Source of the DNA: an uncultured Ruminococcus sp.
GTDB taxonomy: Bacteria; Bacillota; Clostridia; Oscillospirales; Ruminococcaceae
Assembly: GCA_947177345.1 (NCBI GenBank)
Contig: CAMWUB010000005.1
Location: 1 to 17,518, forward strand
Direction of reading: 5' to 3'
Length of the DNA: 17,518 nt
In this document: in pieces, positions 5,331 through 13,156 of the stretch
Layout of the letters: each line of letters starts with the position of its first letter
Position numbering within the stretch: the first letter of the stretch is position 1
Position numbers and translations under genes: made by a program
The notes under the pieces: generated by a model
Seen by the model: the letters and a program-made list of their open reading frames with translations, nothing else
Database searches by the model: none
Told to the model about the DNA's origin: nothing

Positions 5331-7232
5331 TTAATCATTAAGGGAATAAGAAAGCCATATATCTATAGAATCTTTTGTATTGTTTTCGTTATCTGTTGAG
5401 AGATAAGAATAATACATAAGAATCAGTGTAGCATCGGAAGCATTTATTTCACCGTCTTTGTTGAGGTCAGCGGTGGTTTTCTGTTCTGAGGTAAATTCGC
5501 CGATACCATTTTCAGTAGAAAGTAAAGCATATTCCGTAAGTACAAGACTTGCATCTACAGAATTAATAAAGCCGTCACCGTCTATATCGCCAAGAGTGAA
5601 ATCCGGAGCAGATACAGTTACATAGAAATATTTTTCAGCAGACATCTGTGAAGCATAATCCCATCTGATATATATTCTGTACTTTCCGGCTTTTGAACTG
5701 TCGAACTCTGAAATATCAACATGGGTACTGTCTGTCATATTAATACTTCCGCTTTTGAAGTCCTGTCCATAACTATTCATTCCCTCAGAGTGGAAAACAC
5801 CGCCCGAAAGGTCTAACTCCTCGCCGACTGTGTAAGCTGTTTTTGTCGGGTAAGAATCAATAATTATATCAAAATATGTATTTCCGAATGTAGTCATTGT
5901 TATAGTGGCGGTTTCGGTTGTCGTAGTTGTTTCAGTAGTAGTTGTTGTTTCGGTTGTAGTGGTGGTTGTGGTAGTAGTTTCTGTAGTGGTTGTTGTAGTA
6001 GTTGTTTCGGGTTCGGAAACAGTCACTTCAAAATAAGTTTCGTTGTATAATGTTTCGTCAAGTAATGCTTTGTCAGGAAAATCCCTTGAAACTTTTATGT
6101 ATATTCTGTAAGTACCTGTTTTTGAACTGTCAAATTCAGATGTATCAAAAAATTTTTCAGTAATATTTTTGCCTCCGCAGCCGATACCGTTTGAAAACAT
6201 TCCTTCATAAGAAAATGTACAGCCTGAGAGGTCTAATTCTTCACCTACGGTATATGCTGTTTTTGTCGGAAGTGAATTAATGTTTATGTTCAGATATGTT
6301 GATACAGTTGTAGTGGTAGTCGTTGTAGTAGTGGTAGTTGTGGTTGTTTCAGGTTTGCGGAGATATACTGTCAAATCCGGATTATTGGCGGAAAGTTCCC
6401 AGCGTGTAGAACCGTCGGCAGTGGTGTAGCCGTCTGGTAAAGCGTTTTCAAGTGTTGTGAGTGCAACATATGCGGTATCGGATATAAATTCAAATGATTG
6501 CGGATTCTCTCCGGAAGTCTGTACAGTCTGTGCAGGGTCATGTGCGTAATCGTATGATACTATATTATATCTTACACCGGAAACACCCTGATTTGTTTCT
6601 TCGTCGACAAAGCGTACACTATATGTATATTTTTTAGCTGTCGTGGTAGTTGTTGTTGTAGTTGTGGTTGTGGTTGTCGTGGTGGTAGTTGTCGTTGTGG
6701 TGGTGGGAGCAGGTGTTGTAGTTGTCTGTACACTTCCTCCCTCGCCTACGGTTATAATGCCGAATGTAAACTGAGGTGTATAATTGTTTCCGGTAGCAAG
6801 TTTACATGAAACTGCACTGGCAGTCCACTGAAACATATAATTTTTAGCCTCACAATTTTCAGCGACGTGCATATAAATTGTAGCTACAACATCGCTGTTA
6901 CCAAGTGTACCATTACTTGTAATGGAAAAATTAAGGGATTTACCCTCTGAAATATAACTTACTGTACCGTTGAAAGCCGGTGAATTATCGGACATACCTG
7001 TAACTGTAAAGCCGTCCGGAATAGTAATGACAGCATGGTTCATTTCAGTGATAGCCATTTTGTTAGCTGTTACTATGTCAAATTGTATATCCTGACCGGC
7101 TGAGACTTCAATTTTATTGAATCTGAACGTCATTTTCTGATTGACAGCCTGTACACTTGCCGATGTCATATACATGAATATAACAAGCATACTCATAAAT
7201 ACGGATATTATTTTTTTGGATTTTGTTTTCAT
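5331..7232 (-). CDS. Secreted dockerin protein with cohesin-like, Cna-B-like and Ig-like domains
   Basis: The 633-residue modular protein has, in order: a signal peptide (1-29, ending ASVQA); a beta-sandwich (about 32-163) whose pattern, including DVVATIYMHVAEN and a closing FGIITV, resembles a cohesin; threonine linkers (170-198); a transthyretin/Cna-B-like domain (202-292, starting YTYSVRFVDEETNQGVSGV); a 14-Thr linker; two bacterial Ig-like (Big_3-type) repeats (311-405 and 452-541), each with PTKTAYTVGEELDLSG; Thr/Glu linkers between them; and a dockerin (545-613). The dockerin has two Ca loops (DIDGDGFINSVD, 549-560, and DLNKDGEINASD, 589-600). The dockerin should bind a scaffoldin cohesin. 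If the N-terminal domain is a cohesin, the protein would be an adaptor like R. flavefaciens ScaC; otherwise it is an accessory surface protein. No catalytic domain is visible. AAAGGAGG precedes the ATG, 25 bases after trkH, with no promoter in the gap. Confidence 0.85.
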   Translation of the reverse strand: MKTKSKKIISVFMSMLVIFMYMTSASVQAVNQKMTFRFNKIEVSAGQDIQFDIVTANKMAITEMNHAVITIPDGFTVTGMSDNSPAFNGTVSYISEGKSLNFSITSNGTLGNSDVVATIYMHVAENCEAKNYMFQWTASAVSCKLATGNNYTPQFTFGIITVGEGGSVQTTTTPAPTTTTTTTTTTTTTTTTTTTTTTAKKYTYSVRFVDEETNQGVSGVRYNIVSYDYAHDPAQTVQTSGENPQSFEFISDTAYVALTTLENALPDGYTTADGSTRWELSANNPDLTVYLRKPETTTTTTTTTTTTTTVSTYLNININSLPTKTAYTVGEELDLSGCTFSYEGMFSNGIGCGGKNITEKFFDTSEFDSSKTGTYRIYIKVSRDFPDKALLDETLYNETYFEVTVSEPETTTTTTTTETTTTTTTTTETTTTTETTTTTETATITMTTFGNTYFDIIIDSYPTKTAYTVGEELDLSGGVFHSEGMNSYGQDFKSGSINMTDSTHVDISEFDSSKAGKYRIYIRWDYASQMSAEKYFYVTVSAPDFTLGDIDGDGFINSVDASLVLTEYALLSTENGIGEFTSEQKTTADLNKDGEINASDATLILMYYSYLSTDNENNTKDSIDIWLSYSLND

Positions 7233-7257
7233 GGAAACCTCCTTTAAGATTTTAAAA

Positions 7258-8694
7258 TCAATGTTTTCTTACAGTGAAAAGCAGAATAAGAGGGTAAATT
7301 TCAAGTCTTCCTATGAGCATATCGAAAGAGAGTACTATTTTTGAAAAGGAGTTCAGACCGCTTAAACTTCCGGCAGTTCCGAAACGTCCGACACCAAAGC
7401 CTATATTATTCATGCACGTTATTACCGCTGAAGCAGATTCTTCAATTGAATAGTTATCGAATGTTATCAGCAGAAGCGAAAACGCAAGAATCATCATGAA
7501 AAGTATGAAGTATGACGAAACACCACGTACAACATCATTTTCAACGGGTTTTCCGTCTATTTTTACGGTAGCCACTGCACGAGGATTCACAATGTATTTC
7601 AATTCTTTTATTCCGGTCTTGAAAAGAATCATTATTCTTGAAACTTTCATACCACCACCGGTAGAACCCGCACACGAACCTACAAACATAAGCAATGTAA
7701 GAAGAGTCTGCGAAAATATCGGTAATTGTGCGGTATCAGTTGTAGCGAATCCGGCGGAAGTTATAGTAGATGCCACCATAAAAAACGAATGTCTTAAAGC
7801 GTCACCGGCAGAACCGAATGTTTTGACAGTATTCAGCGTTATGATTATAGTTGAAGTTACTATTATACCGAAATATGTTCTTACTTCTTCGTTCCGGAAT
7901 GCAAGCGAAAATTTTCTGATAAGCATATAGTAATATAAATTGAAATTTACTCCGAAAAGAATTATAAATACTGCTATAACCATTTCTATATAAAGGCTGT
8001 TATAATGTGCTATGCTGTCTGACCATATGGAGAAGCCACCTGTACCGGCTGAGGAGCAGGCATGAATTATAGCATCATATAGAGGCATACCACCGGCAAG
8101 AAGTAATATCATTTCAAGTACTGTAAGCGATATATATATACCATACAGAATACGTGCGGAAAATTTGGATTTTGATACGAGTTTTCCGGCTTTAGGTCCT
8201 GCACATTCAGCACGCATCATATGCATAGTACGGGCATCATTACTTGACATTATAGCGAGTACAAACATAAGTATGCCCATGCCACCTATCCAGTGTGTGA
8301 ACGCTCTCCAGAAAAGGCACGATTTTGACATAGATTCAACATCATTCAGAATTGTAGCACCTGTGGTAGTGAATCCGGAAACTGTCTCAAAAATTGCGTC
8401 TGAAAATTCGGGTATTTCACCGGATATTATAAACGGTAAAGCACCTACTATTGACATCATAATCCATGCCGCCGCAACGCTTACGAAGCCTTCCATTGAA
8501 AAAACTGAATTGTCTTCCGGTTTTTTAATCGTGAATACAAATGAAATTATCATTATTATTGCGAATGGTATTCCGAATGATAATACAACGTGTTCTTCAT
8601 TGTAAATGAATCCTACTACTATGGGCAGGAGCATGAAAAGTCCGACACCTTTCAGAATCTGACCCATGATATATAAAATCATTTTGTAGTTCAT
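7258..8694 (-). CDS. trkH: Trk/Ktr-type potassium uptake protein, membrane subunit TrkH
   Basis: This integral membrane, K+-translocating subunit is a full-length 478 residues. It shows the four pore-loop repeats of the SKT superfamily: SGFTTTGAT (106-114), SSAGTGGFS (214-222), TSAGFATTD (312-320) and NNIGFGVG (429-436). Each carries the filter glycine. Hydrophobic helices flank each loop, and the conserved HWIGGMG (134-140) and C-terminal RLEIYPLILL are present. The gene starts 21 bases after trkA, so the two make a transport pair from one transcript. The dockerin gene follows 25 bases later. It works at the cytoplasmic membrane, gated by nucleotide binding to TrkA. Confidence 0.96.
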   Translation of the reverse strand: MNYKMILYIMGQILKGVGLFMLLPIVVGFIYNEEHVVLSFGIPFAIIMIISFVFTIKKPEDNSVFSMEGFVSVAAAWIMMSIVGALPFIISGEIPEFSDAIFETVSGFTTTGATILNDVESMSKSCLFWRAFTHWIGGMGILMFVLAIMSSNDARTMHMMRAECAGPKAGKLVSKSKFSARILYGIYISLTVLEMILLLAGGMPLYDAIIHACSSAGTGGFSIWSDSIAHYNSLYIEMVIAVFIILFGVNFNLYYYMLIRKFSLAFRNEEVRTYFGIIVTSTIIITLNTVKTFGSAGDALRHSFFMVASTITSAGFATTDTAQLPIFSQTLLTLLMFVGSCAGSTGGGMKVSRIMILFKTGIKELKYIVNPRAVATVKIDGKPVENDVVRGVSSYFILFMMILAFSLLLITFDNYSIEESASAVITCMNNIGFGVGRFGTAGSLSGLNSFSKIVLSFDMLIGRLEIYPLILLFTVRKH

Positions 8695-8715
8695 AGCTGT
8701 GTATTGAAACTCCCT

Positions 8716-10074
8716 TTATTCAAAAATATTTTTGAGGTCATTAAAACCTTTTGTTGTCGTGATTATTACAACACTGTCATTGAGTTGCAGAAAGTCATCA
8801 CCTTTAGGAATAATCAGTTCATTACCTCTTACAATGCTTGCGATTAGTATTCCTTTTTTGAGTTTCAGTTTTTTGAGTGGTGTATTAAGATATGGCTTAT
8901 CATCATGGATAACAAATTCCATAGCTTCCAGACGTTCATTTACAAGGCGGTAAAGAGTAGTAATATTGTTTCCTTTAGCGTTCTGTTTAGCACGGACATA
9001 TTGAAGAATCTGATTGACAGTTATTGATTTCGGTGAAATAATGCTGTCAAGTGAAAGTGTATCGGAAAGCTGAATCAGATTCATTCTGTTTACTTTTGTG
9101 ACTACCTTTTCAACGCCGTTGTTTTTGGCGAGAAGTGATAATAAAATATTTTCCTCATCTATTCCGGTGAGCGTAACAACAGCATCGGCATCATAAACAC
9201 GTTCTTCAACAAGTACATCATGGTCTGTACCGTCTGCACATGAAATATTTACTTTATTAAGTTTCTGACTTAATTCAAGACATCTGTTATAGTCGATTTC
9301 AATAATCTTTACTTTTATGCCCATTTCAATCAACTGCTGTGCGAGGTGATACGCAACACGTCCGCCACCTATGAGTACAGCAGATTTTACACGTTTTTCA
9401 CGATATGCCGCACTGATACTCTTGAAAAACTTTACCATTGCACTATGTGAGGCAGTCATATGGATTTTATCTCCGGCTTTCAGCATGAAATTACCGTCCG
9501 GAATAATAATATCCTTGCCACGCTGTACCGCACATATAAGAACGTCAAGGCGGAGTCTTCTTGAAAGATTATTCAATACAATACCGTCGAGAATACTTCC
9601 GTGAGTTATGCGTATTTCAGCGAGGTCAACACGACCCTTTGCGAATGATTCAATATTGATAGCCTCCGGATAACGCAGGACTTTTGCTATTTCGTTGGCG
9701 GCGTTGTAATCGGGATTCACCATCATGCTTATCTTGAGATTTTCACGCATGAATACAAGTTGTTTGTCAAATTCCGGATTACGTACACGAGCTATACAAT
9801 GACGTGCTTTCAGTTCCTTTGCGATAAGGCATGAAAGTATGTTCACTTCGTCGGAATTGGTTACGGCAATAAAAATATCTGTTTTTTCAACGTTAGCTTC
9901 CTGTAATATGCTTGTCTGGAGACAGTTTCCGGTGATACCCATAACATCGTGGTCATTTACGATACTGTCAATAGTACTCTCGTTGCTGTCGATTACTGTA
10001 ACATTGTGTTCGTCGCTGAGAACGTCCGCAAGAGTGCTACCTACTTTGCCACAGCCTACAATGATAATGTCCAT
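8716..10074 (-). CDS. trkA: Trk potassium uptake regulatory subunit TrkA
   Basis: This cytoplasmic regulator of the TrkH channel has 452 residues, made of two tandem RCK units (each a Rossmann NAD-binding TrkA-N plus TrkA-C). The first Rossmann fold has GCGKVG (7-12) with the acidic end of beta-2 at VIDSNES; the second has GGGRVA (236-241) with IIEIDYNR. TrkA-C domains occupy about 140-220 and 370-452, both ending in IIP-type hairpins (IIIPDGN, LIIPKGD). The double-RCK form belongs with TrkH, unlike single-RCK KtrA. The start ATG has GGAGGA close upstream and a consensus promoter ahead. It is the first gene of the trkA-trkH-dockerin unit. No K+ or c-di-AMP riboswitch is visible in the short leader. 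Confidence 0.96.
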   Translation of the reverse strand: MDIIIVGCGKVGSTLADVLSDEHNVTVIDSNESTIDSIVNDHDVMGITGNCLQTSILQEANVEKTDIFIAVTNSDEVNILSCLIAKELKARHCIARVRNPEFDKQLVFMRENLKISMMVNPDYNAANEIAKVLRYPEAINIESFAKGRVDLAEIRITHGSILDGIVLNNLSRRLRLDVLICAVQRGKDIIIPDGNFMLKAGDKIHMTASHSAMVKFFKSISAAYREKRVKSAVLIGGGRVAYHLAQQLIEMGIKVKIIEIDYNRCLELSQKLNKVNISCADGTDHDVLVEERVYDADAVVTLTGIDEENILLSLLAKNNGVEKVVTKVNRMNLIQLSDTLSLDSIISPKSITVNQILQYVRAKQNAKGNNITTLYRLVNERLEAMEFVIHDDKPYLNTPLKKLKLKKGILIASIVRGNELIIPKGDDFLQLNDSVVIITTTKGFNDLKNIFE

Positions 10075-10134
10075 AAATCCTCCATAAAATATAGAATTAA
10101 AATGCAGAGCATAAATTTATAATACTCCAATTTA

Positions 10135-10163
10135 ATTATAAACTGTATGTTATATTTTGTCAA
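10135..10163 (-). promoter_or_regulatory. trkA operon promoter (perfect consensus)
   Basis: On the minus strand TTGACA (10163-10158) and TATAAT (10140-10135) are separated by 17 bases. The predicted start near 10128 gives a leader of about 54 bases before trkA. It diverges from the GH5 promoter, and the two -35 hexamers are 56 bases apart. Confidence 0.9.
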
Positions 10164-10219
10164 TAGAAAAATTATATCCGGAAAATATTGCCTGTCGATA
10201 CCGGACGATAAAAAATATG

Positions 10220-10248
10220 TTGAAATTTTACGGAAAAGATGTTATAAT
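10220..10248 (+). promoter_or_regulatory. GH5 gene promoter
   Basis: TTGAAA (10220-10225) and TATAAT (10243-10248) have a 17-base spacer, with TG before the -10 (extended). The leader to the ATG at 10288 is about 33 bases. This supports starting the gene at 10288 rather than in the open frame that runs upstream through the promoter. Confidence 0.88.
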
Positions 10249-10287
10249 ATCCTTAAAAAAAATACAAACCGGAAAGGATATATTATA

Positions 10288-12354
10288 ATGCTTAAAAAAT
10301 TAACGGCTGTTGTTTCGGCGATGTCTGTTGCAATGACTTTCACCGCCTGCGGAAATAACAGGAAAACTACTGAATATATACAATCTACATTCAATACAGA
10401 GGCACGTACAAAACATATACAGGAAAAGACTACCGCCGGAACTACTGAACCTACTACAGAACCTACTACAGTACACACCAGTCCGGTGGAAAGAGTTTCG
10501 GCGGAATGTGGTTCACAGTATACGGTTGATAAAGTCATACCTAAAACAGACGGTCTTAATACAATAAAGATACCTCTTTCAGAGTTCATAGAAGACGGCG
10601 ATATTATATCATCATTTACATTTATAATCTATTCCGGAGACGGTCTTAATATAGGACAGTTCAAAGGTGGTTGCGGTATATCTGTTACAGAAGATTATCC
10701 GTCAGAGGACAAAGGCTGGTATCAGTCGCCGGATTTTACAGCGTCTACACAAGGTACTTACGGTGAAATAACATGGGAAGTCCCGTCAGATGTAAGTAAA
10801 GCGGTATCCGCCGGTGGTGAAGTGCTTTTCGGCTACTGGTGGGGCGATTGTTCAAGCGTAAAGGTTGAAAATGTAATATGTAGTTATAAACGTACTCGTG
10901 AACTTCCTGTAGATGATTCAGTATCACAGGAAATAGGTGAAAGTATAGATTTCAATGATACTGAAAATATGCTGAAAATAAAAACTTCCGATTTCATGCC
11001 GGAAAATACTATTCCGCAGGTAATTACGTTCAATATAAGTAGTTCCGGAAATATAGGAAAATTTACCGGAGCTTTTGGCTATAAGTCATCTGCCGGTAGG
11101 TATCAGTCATCGGACGTTGCAGTATTTGCGGATAGTTCTGAATTGTCGTTGACATGGTTCGTACCGGAAAAAGCTAAAAAACTTTCCGCCGATAACGGTG
11201 AGATACTTTTAGGTTACTGGTGGAGCGAACAGCCACAGATTACGCTTGATTCTGTAGAAGTGCGTTACAGTCTCGGAAACGATACACAACCGGTAACTAC
11301 TGAAAGTACCAGTCTTGACGACGAAGACCCTGTAGCACCTGAAGTTGAAGGACAGTTCCGGACACCTGCTCAGATAGTAAATGCTATAAAAGTAGGCTGG
11401 AATCTCGGCAACTCCCTTGATTGTTATGACAGTACTTTCACTAAAGTTTCCACAGAGACTTCATGGGGAAATGCAAAGACTACCGAAGAAATGATTAAAA
11501 CTGTTAAAGATTCGGGCTTCAATGCAATAAGAATCCCTGTCACGTGGGGTGAACACATGGACGATAACAATATTATAGATACCGCATGGCTTGACCGTGT
11601 ACAGGAAGTTGTTGACTATGCGTATAATAATGATATGTTCGTTATACTCAATATGCACCATGATGACTATATATGGTTCAATCCGACGGAAGAAGAATAC
11701 TCCGGAGACAGCGAAAAGTTAAAAGCTATATGGAAACAGATTTCAGAAAGATTTATAGATTACGGTGACAGACTTCTTTTTGAGGGCATGAACGAACCTC
11801 GCACTATAGGAAGTGAACTCGAATGGCAGGGAGGTACTCCGGAAGAAAGAGCAATTATAAACAAGTATGAGCAGGATTTTATAGATACTGTACGTTCTAC
11901 TGGCGGAAACAATGAAAATCGTACACTTGTTATAACTTCGTATGCGGCATCTGCTGAAACGTCCGCCATTGACGATATAGCCATACCCGACGACAAGAAT
12001 ATTATAGTATCTGTACATTATTATGCTCCGTGGAAGTTCGCAGAGGGTATAGACCTTACTTTCACTGACGACGGCAGAAGAGAATTAGATAAGAAATTTT
12101 CCGAACTTAAAGAAAAATTCGTCAGGAAGGGAATACCTGTAATTATAGGCGAGTTCGGTTGTGTGAACGCCGCCGATAATGAAACACGTTCAGCATACTA
12201 CAACTATTATATAGGGTCTGCATACGGTAGTATAAAATGTTTCGTATGGGATAACGGTAAATTTTCCGGTGAATCGAGTTTCGGACTTTTCAACAGGAAC
12301 ACTCTTTCGTGGAATGAGGAAATACTCGACGGAATAATAACAAAACCAGAATAA
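10288..12354 (+). CDS. Lipoprotein GH5 endoglucanase with two tandem carbohydrate-binding-like modules
   Basis: The chosen start MLKKLTAVVS gives 688 residues with a lipoprotein signal whose lipobox ends at Cys21 (FTAC), and GGAAAGGA nine bases upstream. An earlier in-frame start would lie upstream of the promoter. After a Thr/Glu/Pro linker (about 48-66) come two homologous beta-rich modules (about 68-202 and 210-330), sharing FGYWWGD (181-187) and LGYWWSE (308-314), then a short acidic linker. The GH5 catalytic domain (357-688) is of subfamily 4 type, beginning VGWNLGNSLD. Probable acid/base is Glu503 (MNEP) and nucleophile Glu622 (GEFG), with HH at 457-458, HYY at 577-579 and Trp654. It would cut beta-1,4-glucan, xyloglucan or related chains while tethered to the membrane. 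It has no dockerin. The tandem modules may be one of the newer Ruminococcus CBM families; I cannot name which. Confidence 0.93.
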   Translation: MLKKLTAVVSAMSVAMTFTACGNNRKTTEYIQSTFNTEARTKHIQEKTTAGTTEPTTEPTTVHTSPVERVSAECGSQYTVDKVIPKTDGLNTIKIPLSEFIEDGDIISSFTFIIYSGDGLNIGQFKGGCGISVTEDYPSEDKGWYQSPDFTASTQGTYGEITWEVPSDVSKAVSAGGEVLFGYWWGDCSSVKVENVICSYKRTRELPVDDSVSQEIGESIDFNDTENMLKIKTSDFMPENTIPQVITFNISSSGNIGKFTGAFGYKSSAGRYQSSDVAVFADSSELSLTWFVPEKAKKLSADNGEILLGYWWSEQPQITLDSVEVRYSLGNDTQPVTTESTSLDDEDPVAPEVEGQFRTPAQIVNAIKVGWNLGNSLDCYDSTFTKVSTETSWGNAKTTEEMIKTVKDSGFNAIRIPVTWGEHMDDNNIIDTAWLDRVQEVVDYAYNNDMFVILNMHHDDYIWFNPTEEEYSGDSEKLKAIWKQISERFIDYGDRLLFEGMNEPRTIGSELEWQGGTPEERAIINKYEQDFIDTVRSTGGNNENRTLVITSYAASAETSAIDDIAIPDDKNIIVSVHYYAPWKFAEGIDLTFTDDGRRELDKKFSELKEKFVRKGIPVIIGEFGCVNAADNETRSAYYNYYIGSAYGSIKCFVWDNGKFSGESSFGLFNRNTLSWNEEILDGIITKPE

Positions 12355-12395
12355 ATAAAAAAGTACCGTTCTGTAAAAAGAACGGTACTTTTTTT
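12355..12395. terminator. Bidirectional terminator between the GH5 and PP2C-like genes
   Basis: A perfect 12-bp stem is formed by aagtaccgttct (12361-12372) and agaacggtactt (12379-12390) with a six-base loop. T runs follow on the plus strand (12391-12395) and A runs precede it (12357-12360), so it serves both convergent genes. Confidence 0.95.
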
Positions 12396-12413
12396 GCGTT
12401 TTGCGTGTGAGAT

Positions 12414-13154
12414 TCATTTACAATAAACGACTGCAATAATAGTTATATTATCTGTACTTTTATTGGCGAGTGCCTTACGTACCATAAGACTTAATCTTTT
12501 ATGAAGACTAATCGGCATTTCAAGGATTTCCTCAATTTCAAGTGAGGAAACGTAATCTGAAAGACCGTCGGTACATAATAAAAGTATATCGCCATAATGC
12601 ATACGTTCTATCCGGAGCAGGTCAATTTCAGGGATTGTGTTAATGTTTCCAAAAACCGGAAATATAATATTACGTCGTATGTGTGTTTTACGCTGTTCCG
12701 GAGTTATAGAACCCTCTTCATACATGAGTTGTACAAGTGACTGGTCTCTTGAAATCTGCGTTATATGACCGTTCCGGAATCTGTAAAGCCGTGAATCTCC
12801 GGAATTGAAAACAGTTATACTGCCGTCAGTACTGAAAAACATACCGCATAAAGTCGACTGCATATTATGCATATCTGGATTATATGAACTGTATTCCGCA
12901 AGTCTTTTATGGACTTTAATAAGCGAACTGTTTAAATCTTCCGAAAAATCAATATCACGGACGTATTCGAGACACATACGTGAGGCAAACTCTCCGGATT
13001 TTTCACCGGAAACGCCGTCCGATACAGCAGTTATGAACGGTGCATTTAGTTTCTGTTCAGAAACTCCGCTGTCAGAAACGAAGTTACCAATCATGAAAGC
13101 ATCTTCATTATGTGGCATGATTCCTTTATCCGTGATACCACAACAATAATACAT
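12414..13154 (-). CDS. PP2C-family protein phosphatase-like protein
   Basis: PP2C (PPM) enzymes are Mn/Mg-dependent Ser/Thr phosphatases that often oppose PASTA kinases in Gram-positives. At 246 residues this has the bacterial Stp/PrpC length. Visible motifs are HNEDAF (15-20), AVSDGVSGEKSGE (43-55) with metal Asp46, STLCG (100-104), NSGDSRLYRFR (117-127), DQSLV (137-141), LLLCTDGLSD (191-200) with Asp196, and STDNITIIAV (233-242) with Asp235. The phosphate-binding Arg expected three residues before the Asn of NED is replaced by Met13. It is the last gene of its cluster, starting two bases after the tatD stop with AAGGTGA inside the tatD end. No partner kinase is in the window. An active phosphatase remains likely, since the metal ligands are intact. 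Confidence 0.9.
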   Translation of the reverse strand: MYYCCGITDKGIMPHNEDAFMIGNFVSDSGVSEQKLNAPFITAVSDGVSGEKSGEFASRMCLEYVRDIDFSEDLNSSLIKVHKRLAEYSSYNPDMHNMQSTLCGMFFSTDGSITVFNSGDSRLYRFRNGHITQISRDQSLVQLMYEEGSITPEQRKTHIRRNIIFPVFGNINTIPEIDLLRIERMHYGDILLLCTDGLSDYVSSLEIEEILEMPISLHKRLSLMVRKALANKSTDNITIIAVVYCK

Positions 13155-13156
13155 AA

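Noticed and set aside
5880..6720. Repetitive plus-strand GTTGTAGTGG-like tracts looking like a tandem repeat array
   Set aside because: They are in-frame Thr codons of the dockerin protein linkers, with no spacers or conserved repeat unit, so not a CRISPR or satellite array.
8165..8605. 146-codon plus-strand frame opposite trkH
   Set aside because: It is antisense to pore-loop coding sequence, with no ribosome site or family resemblance.
10147..10287. N-terminal extension of the GH5 gene to an upstream ATG
   Set aside because: The extension runs through the TTGAAA-TATAAT promoter and would hide the lipoprotein signal; GGAAAGGA supports the start at 10288.
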